DNA from: Nymphaea colorata
Lineage: Eukaryota > Streptophyta > Magnoliopsida > Nymphaeales > Nymphaeaceae
Assembly: GCF_008831285.2 (NCBI RefSeq)
Contig: NC_045148.1
Location: forward strand, 14,796,802-14,860,801
Reading direction: 5' to 3'
DNA: 64,000 nt
Below are positions 29,115 through 40,110 of the stretch, piece by piece (position 1 is the first letter of the stretch; each line of letters begins with the position of its first letter). Made by a program: the position numbers and the translations under genes. The notes beneath the pieces are model-generated. The model was not told the DNA's origin and did not search any database. It saw only the letters and a program-made list of their open reading frames with translations.

Positions 29115-31815
29115 TTATATGGCACCACTACTAAAACCTGCAGAGCTTTTGCTTTCGGAATAAAAAGTACCTTCTTCCACATCGCTTTGGCATGTTGATA
29201 GTTTATTGGCACATTCTTTGTTTAGCATTTCATCAGGCAACATCAAAAAGGACCTGGGAGGCAGCTGCAGGGTCTCTGAGCTTCCGTCCAGCATCTCAAT
29301 AACTTGGCTCATTGAAGGACGGTTTGCTGGCATCATCTGTATGCAACACAAACCAACAAGCGCTAACTTCTTCACAATTTCCTCTTCAATCTCTGTGGCT
29401 TCACCAATTCCTACATCATGTCCCTCACTCAGCCGATCATAAATCCAAGCGGGAAAGTAAGTTTGACTAGAACAAGCAGGCGCAAACATATCCTGCTCCC
29501 TTGTTCTTTCAACCATTTGCAGCAACAATATTCCAAAACTGTACACATCGGACTTATAGGAAACCCCACCAAAGTTTCTAGAGACCTGTTCTGGAGCTAT
29601 GTAACCTATGGTCCCTCTGTAACCACTGAGGGTCATAGTGTTCTGCGTTGGATAAAGCTTCGCCAGGCCCAAAATCTGAAATCTTGGGACAAAAGTACTC
29701 ATCGAGCAAAACATTGTGGGGCTTGATATCAAAATGTAAGATACACATGTCACATCCTCGGTGGAGATATTCTATCCCGCGTGCGATGCCTAACGCTATT
29801 TTATATATCATCTCCCAGCTAAGCAGATGATTTCTGAGATTATTACGAAGAAATATGTACTTGTCAAGAGATCCATTGGGCATGAATTCATAGATGAGAG
29901 CCCTCGTCGTGCCCTCCGAACAGAAACCAAGTAGGCGAACTATGTTGACATGATGAATTCTACCAATTGTAGAAACCTCATTGATGAAATCCTGGCCACC
30001 GCCCTTGGCTTTCCCCAATAACTTCACTGCAACAGTACGACCGTCAAATAGGCTGCCTTTGAAAACGGAGCCAAAACCTCCCTGCCCCAGTTTCTCCCTA
30101 AAGTGTCCTGTTATTATCTTGATTTCTGGATATGAATACCGTCTTGGCATGAGAATTTGGCATTTCTGGAGCAACTTCTCTACATTGTCTGATGGAGAAT
30201 ATTTGTTCTTAAGTTTGTATATCAGCAATCCGGCAAGAACTAATATGCCCAAAATTCTTGGCACAATGCCGAACACTGGTAACAAAAAAGACAACATTGA
30301 CAAAACATGACCCGCAGTACTAAAAGGAAAAATTTCAAATCAGAGCGTGTGTGTATATATATATATAGAGAGAGAGACCAACTGACCTATGGCTCCAAAT
30401 TCTGCTATCCAGATAAGCTGTTTCTGTGCCATTCGCCAAATATCTAACGCAAAAAATAAAAAAAGTCAATGCTGTTGTGAATGCCAAAATGTCAAAGTTG
30501 CAACCTGATATGGAGAAGAACGCTTTGGACGTCGGTGAATTTACCGATTGGTGGTGTGTAATCTGCACAGAACGCCACGAATAATTAGAACTCAGTAAAT
30601 GCTAGCAGTGATAAGGACTACAATATTTAAGGCCATAGTTTTGGGGGTTGAGATTCGTTGTACCATGTATGGAGCATTTCTGATTGTGAGGGATTTCATT
30701 AACCGGATGGAATCGTCATTATGGGCGTGGAAATGGTGGGATCTTAGGCCGTTCGATGTAGAATTTTAACAAATTAATCGCTGGTAGATGAGATCCAAGG
30801 GTTCAGTTAGGTGTCTTCTCTTATGTAGTTAAGAAGACCAGCGTGCAATGCGGAGGTCACCAATCCCTATCCATCTCGACCCTAGTGATTGTATGTATGG
30901 GGGACGTGCTATGGAATGACTCAACAAAAATATGCCCAAGGAAAGCCAATGGATAGAGAAATGACTGCTTACCAAAGCAAAACAGAGGGCAACCTCCGTC
31001 CATCTTGCTGTCGCATAAACCACACAGATAATGTAAGTCCACTCGAAAACCCATCTGCAGCTGACTCGAGATGGCTGTCAGATTAAGGTCGCTCTTATTG
31101 TTGTATGAGATAGCCGTAGCAGCAACGACCTGGCAGGAGTGGTCGAGTTGTTCTACTGTCATGGAGGTATTCGAAAGAAGGTAAGAACGCCACGGCACTG
31201 AAGAGGAGGAGGAGGCGTTGTTGTCTGGACAGGGGAGAGGAAGGTAAGTTGCTGGGTCCAGCTGCGCATCGCCTCTAGTTTTCCTGCACCTCACCCACGT
31301 GACAGGTTTCGGATTTACCAAGAATCCAAAACCGAACACGCGACCTCCTATAGAACGGAACGTGGCAATAGACTCGAGCATGGCACCTGTTATAGAATAG
31401 CGAGGTTGCAGGCAGACGCGGCTGGCAGAGTCGTTAGAAGCAAAATTTGGGTCTGCAATTTGAATCCAGTTCCTGCCATCGACTCCCCACAGGTAGTGTC
31501 TCCAGTCCGTTGTACCGATGTTGATTTTCTTAACATGGTAGATGCCGAGGAAGCGTGGTGCCGGGTAATGCACAGTGAGGTTGAGGAGAAGGGTGGTGTT
31601 ATCCTGGCAGATGAGTGGGAAGCCTAGGATTTTGATCCTTGGAGTTTGAAGGGGTATGAAATCTCCTTCACTTCCCCGCAGCTGAACGATGGACAGCATG
31701 TTCTCTTGTCCGTCTCTTGTGATCCATCATAAGAATACCACTTGTTACTGTACCCTCTGCTAAGAACATAGATTACTTGAAATGAGGCGACGGCTGCAAA
31801 CAACTGAAGCCACAT
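29115..31815 (-). pseudogene. LRK10L-type receptor kinase, two frameshifts (minus-strand copy A)
   Basis: Exons in gene order: 31815-30973 (ectodomain), 30562-30545, 30443-30387, 30275-29115 (transmembrane and kinase). The start is the ATG at 31815 (MWLQLFAAVASF signal peptide); the ectodomain has CCPSFSCG and ISYPFKLQG. The kinase has [24 protein letters not shown], and APEQVSRNF in place of APE. Two lesions compared with copy B: one base is lost near 31625 giving TAG after LQGSKS, and one extra base lies in the C-run 29668-29670 inside the DFG codons. The shifts are opposite in sign, so total length stays a multiple of three (2079 nt), but the intervening frame is wrong. Likely a pseudogene, though both lesions are single-base. 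Confidence 0.85.
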
Positions 31816-31926
31816 CACCTCACCTCTGCCTTGCGAGCGTGAGAGCAGAGCAGAGCAGAAGACGAAAAGTGGTGGCAAGATTGTGGAGGTGGTTTATTAG
31901 CCGGAGGAACACCACTCTGTAGTCCA

Positions 31927-32060
31927 AATTGGCCGACTAATTTAAACTTTCGACTTTTTCTTTGGCATGCCCCTGACGTTTATTAAGAGTTGGTCCAAAT
32001 TGGCGGGCTAATTAAGAGCTTTTGACTTTTTCTTTGGAATGCCCTTGACATTTATTATGT
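31927..32060. promoter_or_regulatory. Duplicated promoter segment with W-box cores
   Basis: Two imperfect copies of a segment containing gactttttctttgg and ggcatgcccctgac / gaatgcccttgac lie about 110-245 bp upstream of the copy A start codon. The equivalent promoter of copy B (45683-45750) has one copy. TTGAC W-box cores, bound by WRKY factors in many defence genes, lie in the repeat. Regulatory function is inferred only. Confidence 0.5.
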
Positions 32061-34225
32061 GTAAAATTTTCTTTCTCTTCAAATCTTTTCATTTATGAAG
32101 AGACTGGAAATGTACTTTTCTCTCTTTCCCTTCCTTTCTTTTCTAACCAAGCACGATTATCCTTTATCCAAACGAATTCTTCCTAGTTTGTATTTCCATG
32201 CCTCAACAATTGTACTCCTACTCGCAATCAGCATGTAATCACCTACTACTTATTTTTACTAAAATGCCGCATGTAACCTTTTGTTTAGCTATCCCATGCC
32301 TGATTTTTTTTGTTCAATCCGTTTGCACTTGTGGACCAGAAAAGACCCATCTTAACCATAACATAACCGCAATGAAAACGTTTTATAATGGTTTTTTAAA
32401 AACAAATTTAGTCCAAACCGGAATATCTTTTTCTTCTTTTATGCCATATGACTAGCACATGACCTTAGAAAAATTTCCCAAGTGCAGATGTGACTGAAGC
32501 TGCAATGGCCAGGACTCGGTCACTCGGGTCCGTGCTGAAAACGACTAGTAGTGTGTTGTCGAAAGAAGCTTTTGTTTGAGAAAATTGATTGGCCATGAAT
32601 GCATAGGTGAGGTAAACTTGTGCAAACGGATGCTTTCTCTATCTCATATTTGTTTGCAGACTTGGTCCTCAGCGTTGGTAAAAGTTACATCCGACATTAA
32701 GGAGGAAACCCAAAAGAAGTGAATCTCCATTTCTCAATAAACGGGATGACCTGGTCTTTTTGCAGCTGGCACTTCCGACGTCGTCTATTTTGTTTTGCTT
32801 TTGACTAAATAGTAAGAAGATTTTTTTTTTACAATCCTTATAAAGAGTTTTCTTATGTATTTTAATGGGAACATTTTGATCATTTCATACCATTTCTGCA
32901 CTAAAAGAAAGCCGTGCACTGTGGTTCAAAAATCTGAAGGCTAAGAAAGCCGCAATAAAATCTTTGAGCTGCCTCAATAAGACCGCTTCCTCGATTGTAA
33001 TTTCTCGCAGTCTCGCTGCACCACACAGTTACCGTAAGTATCAAAATGCTTAAATGATTAACTTGTGAATTGGCATAAAACTGAAACCCTAAATTGTCCA
33101 TCTCTAGAGGAAATTAATTATGATAATTTTTCATCTTGACTGCTCTTAGAATATTTTCTCCTGCTGATCCCTTAGAATCTTACGTATCGCAAAATAAACC
33201 CTCACTTCATGGAAAGAAAGATTTCCATACTTCTCTTCAAACATCTCCAACTCAACTCTTCAAGCATTTTGGATATTGGATTACAGAAATTCTCAATAAC
33301 TGTGACACGTGAAGATCCACCATTAATGTCGTATGTTCAACATGTTTAATCAAGGAAGGAATATATTCATTTCTTGCTTTCTTTCTACACTCTTCTTTAA
33401 TCTTTTTCCTATGATTAGGCATCTTTCAGCAATATATATATATGAAAGACAACGGCCTCCCCTCTGAGGAAGGAGCGCAAAACTGGTGTAAGGGGAGACA
33501 TTAATTTCTTGCTTTTTTTAAAAAAAAAAAAAATCAATCTGGGCCATCCGATTATACAGCTAATAAGATTACGCATGCGGATGAATATATAGCTACCGCT
33601 GAGCAGATAGACATCAGAAGAGCAATATTTACTGTGCAACATTCTTAGCAATAGTCTATGATTCAGCAACAATTTTTAATGTAGCAATGATTCTTAACTC
33701 TTATGGCGACTTCTTTTAGCTATTTGGTATATTCTTCTAACGTCCAGCAAATTCCAACTCTACACACAGACACACACACATATATATATATAGTTTGAAT
33801 CGACTAGTTTCTAGATGTTTCTGAATGGCTGAAAGTTAAAAAATCGTCCTTGAAAGAGCCATACACCATTGTTAAAGCAAGATTAAGCACTGTTGCAATA
33901 TAAACCATGGGTAATGCTTCTGTAGCGACTATTTTTTAGGAACAGTTATTCAATTTTAGCCATTTTGCAGGTTTTTAACTATGTAAAACTTGGTCATAGC
34001 ACCTGCAATATCATTAATTTGTCAGACAATTGGTAAGGTACCAACTGTATTATAATTGGTTAGATTAATGAGTATTAATGCGTCACTGACTTATCAACCG
34101 TGGTGCTGTTACGTTACTAAGAGCTGTTGGTCGTTGATTGCAATCAAGCCGTGCCAGCAGTAGTAGCTGGTCTAGTACGTTACCCAGCAGTAGGAAGCCA
34201 TATTATTGCAGTATTGTAGTTGTCA
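32061..34225. other. Intergenic
   Basis: AT-rich with no supported gene. It has scattered similarity to the 27.3 kb and 41.2 kb blocks (around 33110-33210), indicating a third, more diverged relative of the segmental duplication, and short A- and CA/TA-rich simple repeats near 33515 and 33765. Confidence 0.6.
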
Positions 34226-34389
34226 CGGAGAAAGGAGATAAAATAGCTAGAAAGTTGGTCATTGTAGCACTGGTGAATACAACTAAACCCCGTGGATCGC
34301 CTGAACATGAAGAGGGTTGTGCAGATGTTGGAAGAACCAACAAGACGGTGGAAATGCCTCCAAACCCCCTTGTCTCAAGTACCACATGA
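34226..34389 (+). pseudogene. Receptor-kinase C-terminal tail fragment
   Basis: The plus strand matches the last about 160 bp of the kinase at 25380-25541: KIARKLVIVAL, then a frameshifted stretch over the region that should read CIQxNPVDRP, then EMPPNPLVSSTT and a stop. Nothing of the rest of the kinase is nearby. A relic of another plus-strand paralogue. Confidence 0.8.
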
Positions 34390-34760
34390 TCACTAGTTCT
34401 AAATGCCTCGCTGGATTATTATATGGCCCTTGTGCCTTGAGGTTCATAAATGAATGGTGTAATTTGAATGGATTTGATAAATATAATTCTCTCACAATTA
34501 TCATCATCGATCACTTGGCCAGGCTGATCCTTATTACCTCATCTATTATTTATGGTCCTAGAATAATAGATATTTTTTTGTTTCCATAATTATAACCACT
34601 CATATGACGTGCTTCATAAGAAACTGGGTACCAAAATCAGACCAGAAATTTTAGTGTAGTTCCGAAAGCCGATCGAAGTAATCAGTTCACACCAGGGGTT
34701 AGTCGATCAAGAAAGTAAACGTTCCCACGGCACACAATATTTTTTCCGCTCCGTTGAAGT

Positions 34761-35007
34761 GGTCTTTTTCAAATGGACTCACAGGACTACCGTCCTGACT
34801 ACGTGAGTTGGTCTTTTTCAAATGGACTCACAGGACTACCGTCCTGACTACGTAAGTTGGTCTTTTTCAAATGGACTCACAGCCCTACCGTCCTGACTAC
34901 GTAAGTTGGTCTTTTTCAAATGGACTCACAGCGCTACGTCCTGACTACGTAAGTTGGTCTTTTTCAAATGGGCTCACAGGACTACCGTCCTGATTACGTA
35001 AGTTGGC
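34761..35007. repeat. 49 bp minisatellite, five copies
   Basis: Copies start at 34761, 34810, 34859, 34908 and 34956 (period 49, 49, 49, 48), each beginning ggtctttttcaaatgg and holding caggactaccgtcctgac. The homologous places at about 26775 and 40415 hold a single copy. Confidence 0.97.
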
Positions 35008-36339
35008 GTTACAGAGACGATGAAGGAATCTGACCACATTTCTGGTCCACTAATTAAAGTTATATGGCAGTATCCAACGTACTATGCCCCAACCCGGACG
35101 TTGTGTGACTGCTGTTTCAAAAGAGAGGGCCTTCCGATTAAGTTCACTGATCTTGTTAACGGATGCTTTCCCTATCTTATTTATTCGTCTGCAGATTTGG
35201 TATATCTGACATGATGGAAGAGACCATACCAGCTTCTAGAGAAATATCTGATACAGGAGGACCATATACTCCTCCCTTTTGAGTCTCTATACTACCTTTT
35301 CTCTCCCAAAAAAAGTGAATCTCCGCTGTATTATCGTCGACGTTCATGTACTGACGTGGTCTATTTGCAAGGAGCACTTCCGACGACGTCTTTTTTGTTA
35401 GACAAATATCGCAAGGCCAGGAAAGCGGCAGTAAATCTTTGAGCTGCATCAATAAGACCATTTCCTCGTAATTTCTTGTTTTCTCGCTCCACCACGGTAT
35501 CAAAATGGTTAAAAGATTTAAGTTACCAAAATACCGCCGTCCACGTTACAAAGAGCTGTTCGTCGTTGATTGCCATCGGAATATTTAGTGTCAGCACTTG
35601 TACCTGGTGTATTTAACTACTCATGACTTCCTTTTATGGACAGTGTTAGCCGGGCAAGTGGGTCTTGCAACCATTTGAGTTTCCCTCCTTTCACTACTTT
35701 CTTTGAATCATCATCGGAGTATCGTTAGATACTACCAACTAATCGTTACTCTTCTAAAAGTACTATAACATCTTAATTCTGATAATCGATAGTTCTCTCC
35801 TGAATTGATAATTAGACAATGCGTAACCTTGTTCACTGTTTATGTGAACCCCCCGGAAAAAAAAATGAAAAATTAAGAGGCGTCATGGCACGAGCTCGCA
35901 AAGATGTCTTCATGTTCTCGTCCTGAAAAAGTGTTGGCTCTTCAAAGCTCGCAGTTTGGCAGTATCCACTATTTTGCAATAAAAGCTTGGCATGTCTAAG
36001 GACCTCTGCACGCTACGCCCCTTGGGACAAGAGAAAGACAGAGGAAGGGTGCGAGAGAGGCCTATTGGCTTCCAATTTAAACTCTTGTTTTTCATTGAAA
36101 ATTTTATAGAACAGTAAGGTACCTGAAGAATGAGAAAAATATCAATCAACCGATCCCTCCCTATTGTACTGACATGCACACGAGAGAAAGACCGACTAGT
36201 AGCAAAAATATAGACCGAGACTATAGTCTAATTTTTCCTAAGATACGATTTGATTTCATTTTTAAAAGGATTCCATTGCAATACATCGATACTTTGCACT
36301 ATTAACTGCAGGAACCATTGAAAAAGGTCAATTATTTCT
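35008..36339. other. Intergenic
   Basis: No gene is supported. The first about 120 bp continue the block shared with 26.8 kb and 40.46 kb (gatctggtccactaattaaag-like text). The rest shows no recognisable domain or RNA. Confidence 0.55.
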
Positions 36340-36490
36340 TCACCACAAATGAAATATGTTACGTTAAGAGATAACAATAAAATCTCTCATAATGTACTTA
36401 GCAAAAATGGTGTTGTACATGATAAAAAAAATAAGAGACGCTGTTGTCTAATCAGAAGCTGAAAATAAGCTAATTATGTAGGCAAGAATT
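36340..36490. mobile_element. LTR-element relic related to 57.34-57.46 kb
   Basis: The sequence around aatctctcataatgtac and tatgtaggcaagaat matches, with divergence, the stretch at 57350-57460 that follows a copia pol tail. It is therefore probably a decayed copia LTR-region fragment. Confidence 0.5.
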
Positions 36491-36814
36491 GTTGGATAGT
36501 GGTCCTGAGCTCTATCCTTCATCACATAATTTCAAGAGGGCCCACTTGCCATTACAAGATTAAATTAAAAAACTGATTTCCAAATAAAAGGATTTTATTA
36601 AACAAAATCAAAGTTTAATTTGTTACCATTTATGAGCTTGCAAAGAATCTCTCTCGTCGTAACCGATGCTGGGATTTGGGAAATCTTGGGAGGCGAAATA
36701 TAAAGGCCTAGCTTATCTCTAACTTAAGGTTGATGGTGAGAGTACCCTAGCCAGCGCCTTCCAAAAGCAAACCAGGGAATCTAGCCCAACTCTGTTTTTC
36801 TACTTCTTCTTTTT

Positions 36815-37010
36815 CCTGTAGTTACATCTGATTATCAAAGAGCGGCTTATTTTAAGTTTTACACAAGTTATAATTAGAATATCAAAGTCATCAAAAATGA
36901 TGCAAATAGGTGTAGGGGAACTTAGCTTCCATCATCTTGGTTCACTTTTGCCTTCGTAAATTCTGCACCAAAAGAGGCGTGGCTTTTAAGATATTGACCA
37001 TAAAACTCTA
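36815..37010 (-). pseudogene. Captured fragment of the WVD2-like gene (exons 4-5 and intron)
   Basis: Aligns over about 195 bp with 59464-59660: start of exon 5, the intron between exons 4 and 5, exon 4 and the following intron edge. Exon 4 here lacks bases around the acceptor (aattctgcacc for aattcagtagtctgcacc). Because intron sequence is present, it arose by DNA-level copying, not from mRNA. Confidence 0.85.
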
Positions 37011-37019
37011 GTACAGGTA

Positions 37020-38617
37020 AGGATCTTCAAAATACTCTCCCTCATCTCTATTCTGCTTTCTCTTATGTATCACACTCATCGCCATAAGTTTGCAATCCCC
37101 CAGTACTTTGCGGAACTTATTTGCCACATTTAGTTTACACAAACATTTTTTCTTTGTTGAAAAGAGCCTCAATTCCTACAAGTCTGCTAAGATCTTTCAC
37201 AGGAAAGTTTGTTTTCAAATCCATGAAGGGTTCTTCCAGAATGGGACAAGTGCTTCCATTTACAAGCCATCATCAACATGAACAAAGAAGTAAGAGAATG
37301 AGCATGAAACGTCAACTTAGATGGATCGGTATTATTGCCTGTTAAACCTTTTCTCGTGTGAAAGATTGTTGAAATGATCAAAACATACACTCGATGCTTG
37401 CTTAAGGCCATATTCTTATTCCATTGACGAACTCCTTTAGGAAACTTTTGGTTGTTTCATGAAAGCATCTCCAATGAGAAGACCACCAAATCTTCTCTAC
37501 ATGATAACATGTTACGGGCAATCTCCTGTCCCATGAGCGTCAGTGTTGTCAACAAAATCAAAGCAATCTCTGGAACTGAGAAGCTAACCTTATCTTGTTA
37601 TTCAACTGATTAAATGTATGTATGGAGGAGCCTGAGGAGAAGCCATCAAGAAATGAAGCGAATAACCATCATTTCTCAAGACGTGATACGGTGAAGGAGA
37701 AATTAAGAGAACAGAAATATGACACGATATTGTGTGATTCAAATCATGGAAATCACTAGCCTGCTTGATTAAATGTATGAAGATTGGAATATACAAAACC
37801 CGGAAATTAAAAAAAACAAATTCAAATGTCAAATACCATAAGACGATCATTAGTTATATTCTTTGCCCAGCTTCGACCTCTACCGGTAGAATTTGGCCCA
37901 AGCAATCCTTGATTCCTGCCTTCATTAATTTTATCTCACGACTAAGAAGACCGTTTCACGACTTTTTAGCATAATTAAAGACAAAAATGTTCATGGCATC
38001 ACTCGCAATATTACGAATGCACACATAAGCAAACTCATTTGCATGTCTCACCAATACATTATGAATCCACAGTCCTGAGACTTCATTTGTGTGTCAGATA
38101 CCAATATCCAATTCCACATTATAAGATGCCATATTACATATTCTTTTAGGCGATAATCGGGTGATTCCAAGTCTGACTGACATATGTTGAAACTAGCTAT
38201 ATTAGATTAAACCACTTTTACCCACCTAAAAGTTATAGAGTATGATCTCAAGTTGTAAAATAGATTGGAATCAGATTGCGAACATCACGGGGTCCTGTAA
38301 TTCAATGCACAATGTTGGGGTCTAGAATTTTCTCCAAACCATATGATGGACGACAGATAGTTATGGTTCATATCTTACATCAATCTAGAACTGACTCTGA
38401 TATCAATATAACAACCCAGTATACGACCGGGTTGGTGCTCCTCATTTGTGAACCCACCTTTTAACAAGTTCGGTTGCAGCCTTTAGAAGGATGAGAACCG
38501 CAACAATTAATCGTTCAACGAGCATTTCTTATAAATAATTAAAGATTCCTCAATGTAGGATTATCTTTCACAGTGTCACATAAACTCATTTCTCAAAATT
38601 TCCCAAGAGCTGAAGTT
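37020..38617. repeat. Diverged copy of block D
   Basis: Aligns with the D blocks of the tandem units (for example 5890-7220) at clearly lower identity, with a private insertion of about 245 bp at 37606-37848 containing a repeated tgattaaatgtatg. It is bordered on the left by tacaggtaaggatctt (37012-37027), the same 16 bases that sit at the right end of D in the tandem units. No coding function. Confidence 0.8.
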
Positions 38618-40110
38618 TTTTGTGACAAATTTTAAATCACTTCATTGTAAAAACTAACCACATATGGACAAGTACATCGATATTATATTGTGGAATGCTG
38701 AAGCTTTTAAAGTAAAAAACCAAAGAGAGAGAGAGAGAGAGAGCCGATAAAATGGGAATATATAACAAAATTTGGGGACAAGAGGTCCCCTAAATACAAA
38801 AACAATCCGCACAAAAATAAACCGCAAAAACAGAAGCAGGAAGAAGAAATATACAATACAATGCACAGAAAAATAAGAGAGAAGAGGAAAGACAGAGCAG
38901 TACAGTCATCCAACCGTAGACGGGCAGCGGCGCTTCAACCGAATGGCAAACTGGACATCCCCTTGCACAAGACGAGCCACAGAATCTGGCGAAGAGTAGG
39001 TGCCCTGAAGACCCTGTTGTTGCGCTCCACCCAAATGTGCCACCAAGCTGAAATGAGCCACGGCCTCCAGACATGACCCCAAGAAACAGTCAGGTGGGGG
39101 GAAGGACAAAAGATCAAAAGAAGACGAATGGATGGTGGGTTTGGAAGACTACTAACAAAGGAAGGCCAAGTAGAAGCAAGGACAATAGAGAAAAAAAGGG
39201 CAAGAAGTAAAAAGGTGGACCCGAGACTCAGTCACGACAAGACATAAGGGACACTGGTTAGCCAAACTAATGCCAAGACACTGTAGGTGGTCAAAAGTGT
39301 TGATATAGCCCGTCAGAAGAAACCACACAAAAGCAATGGCACGAGGAGATGGGCCAAAAGACCAAAGAGACCGGGGAGGGAGTGACGCGACAGAAGGACC
39401 AAAGGAGGCCAGGTAGCAAGAAGAAAAAGTGAACTCACGGATAAGTGAAAGAAGCCAGGATGGAGACGTGGATGATGAGAGGTCAGCAAGGTGAAAGAAA
39501 AGAGGAAGGACAGAAAGCATGTCGCACCAAAAGTGAGAGGAAGAGGTGTGAGAGATAGAACTATGCCAGACGCTAGGGGAAGGCAGGTCGAATTTTGAAC
39601 TAATGAATTGGGTGATGAGAGAATGTTCAGTTGCGAACCGCCACCACCAAGAACACAGAGAAGACTCGCAAGCCCGACTAAGGTTGGTAACCCCAGCACC
39701 CCCAAGAAAACGTGGAAAGGCAACCACATCCCAATGCGCAATGCGATCTGAAGGTCGATCACCATCCCAAACAAACTTACGAATAAGCTTATCAAACCTA
39801 TGCAAAACAGCCACAGGAGGCCGAAAGACAGTCAAAACATGGAGAGGAACCGACGCAAGGCAGTGCTTAGATAGAGTAATCCGACCTGGGAGAGAGAGAG
39901 AGAGAAAGAGCAGAAGGAAGTGGGTTTCAAGAGATTTGAGGTGGGGTTTACTTGGGGGAAGGCCAACACGTTTGCTGGGACACCTGTTTCTGGCCTTCCT
40001 TGCAGCTGCAGGAGCTTCTTTTCTCCGACCCTACTCACAGGGGAAAGAGTAATTGAGTGGAAAGAGGGAAGGAGCTCCGTTGGAGTGATTGCTCAATCGC
40101 GTAGCATCGT
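38618..40110 (-). mobile_element. LINE (non-LTR retrotransposon), 5'-truncated
   Basis: The minus strand encodes the end of a LINE ORF2: the GRITLSKHCLASVPLHVL block near 39890, FVWDGD, a zf-RVT-type Cys/His region (near 39225-39290) and the C-terminal WHIWVERNNRVFR motif near 39030. Frames are broken (39152-39835 is the longest). The 3' end lies at the left, where ttttttgtgacaaatttt is the reverse of the usual plant LINE tail. The polymerase core is missing. The 5' limit near 40110 is approximate, and no target-site duplication could be fixed. Confidence 0.82.

Noticed and set aside
34761-35007. CRISPR-like array (five 49 bp repeats)
   Set aside because: Repeats are contiguous with no unique spacers, and the host is a plant; it is a minisatellite.
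38618-40110. Simple LINE insertion absent from the tandem units
   Set aside because: The units retain the LINE 3' tail at the same site, so a clean empty site is not present; deletion of the body fits better.
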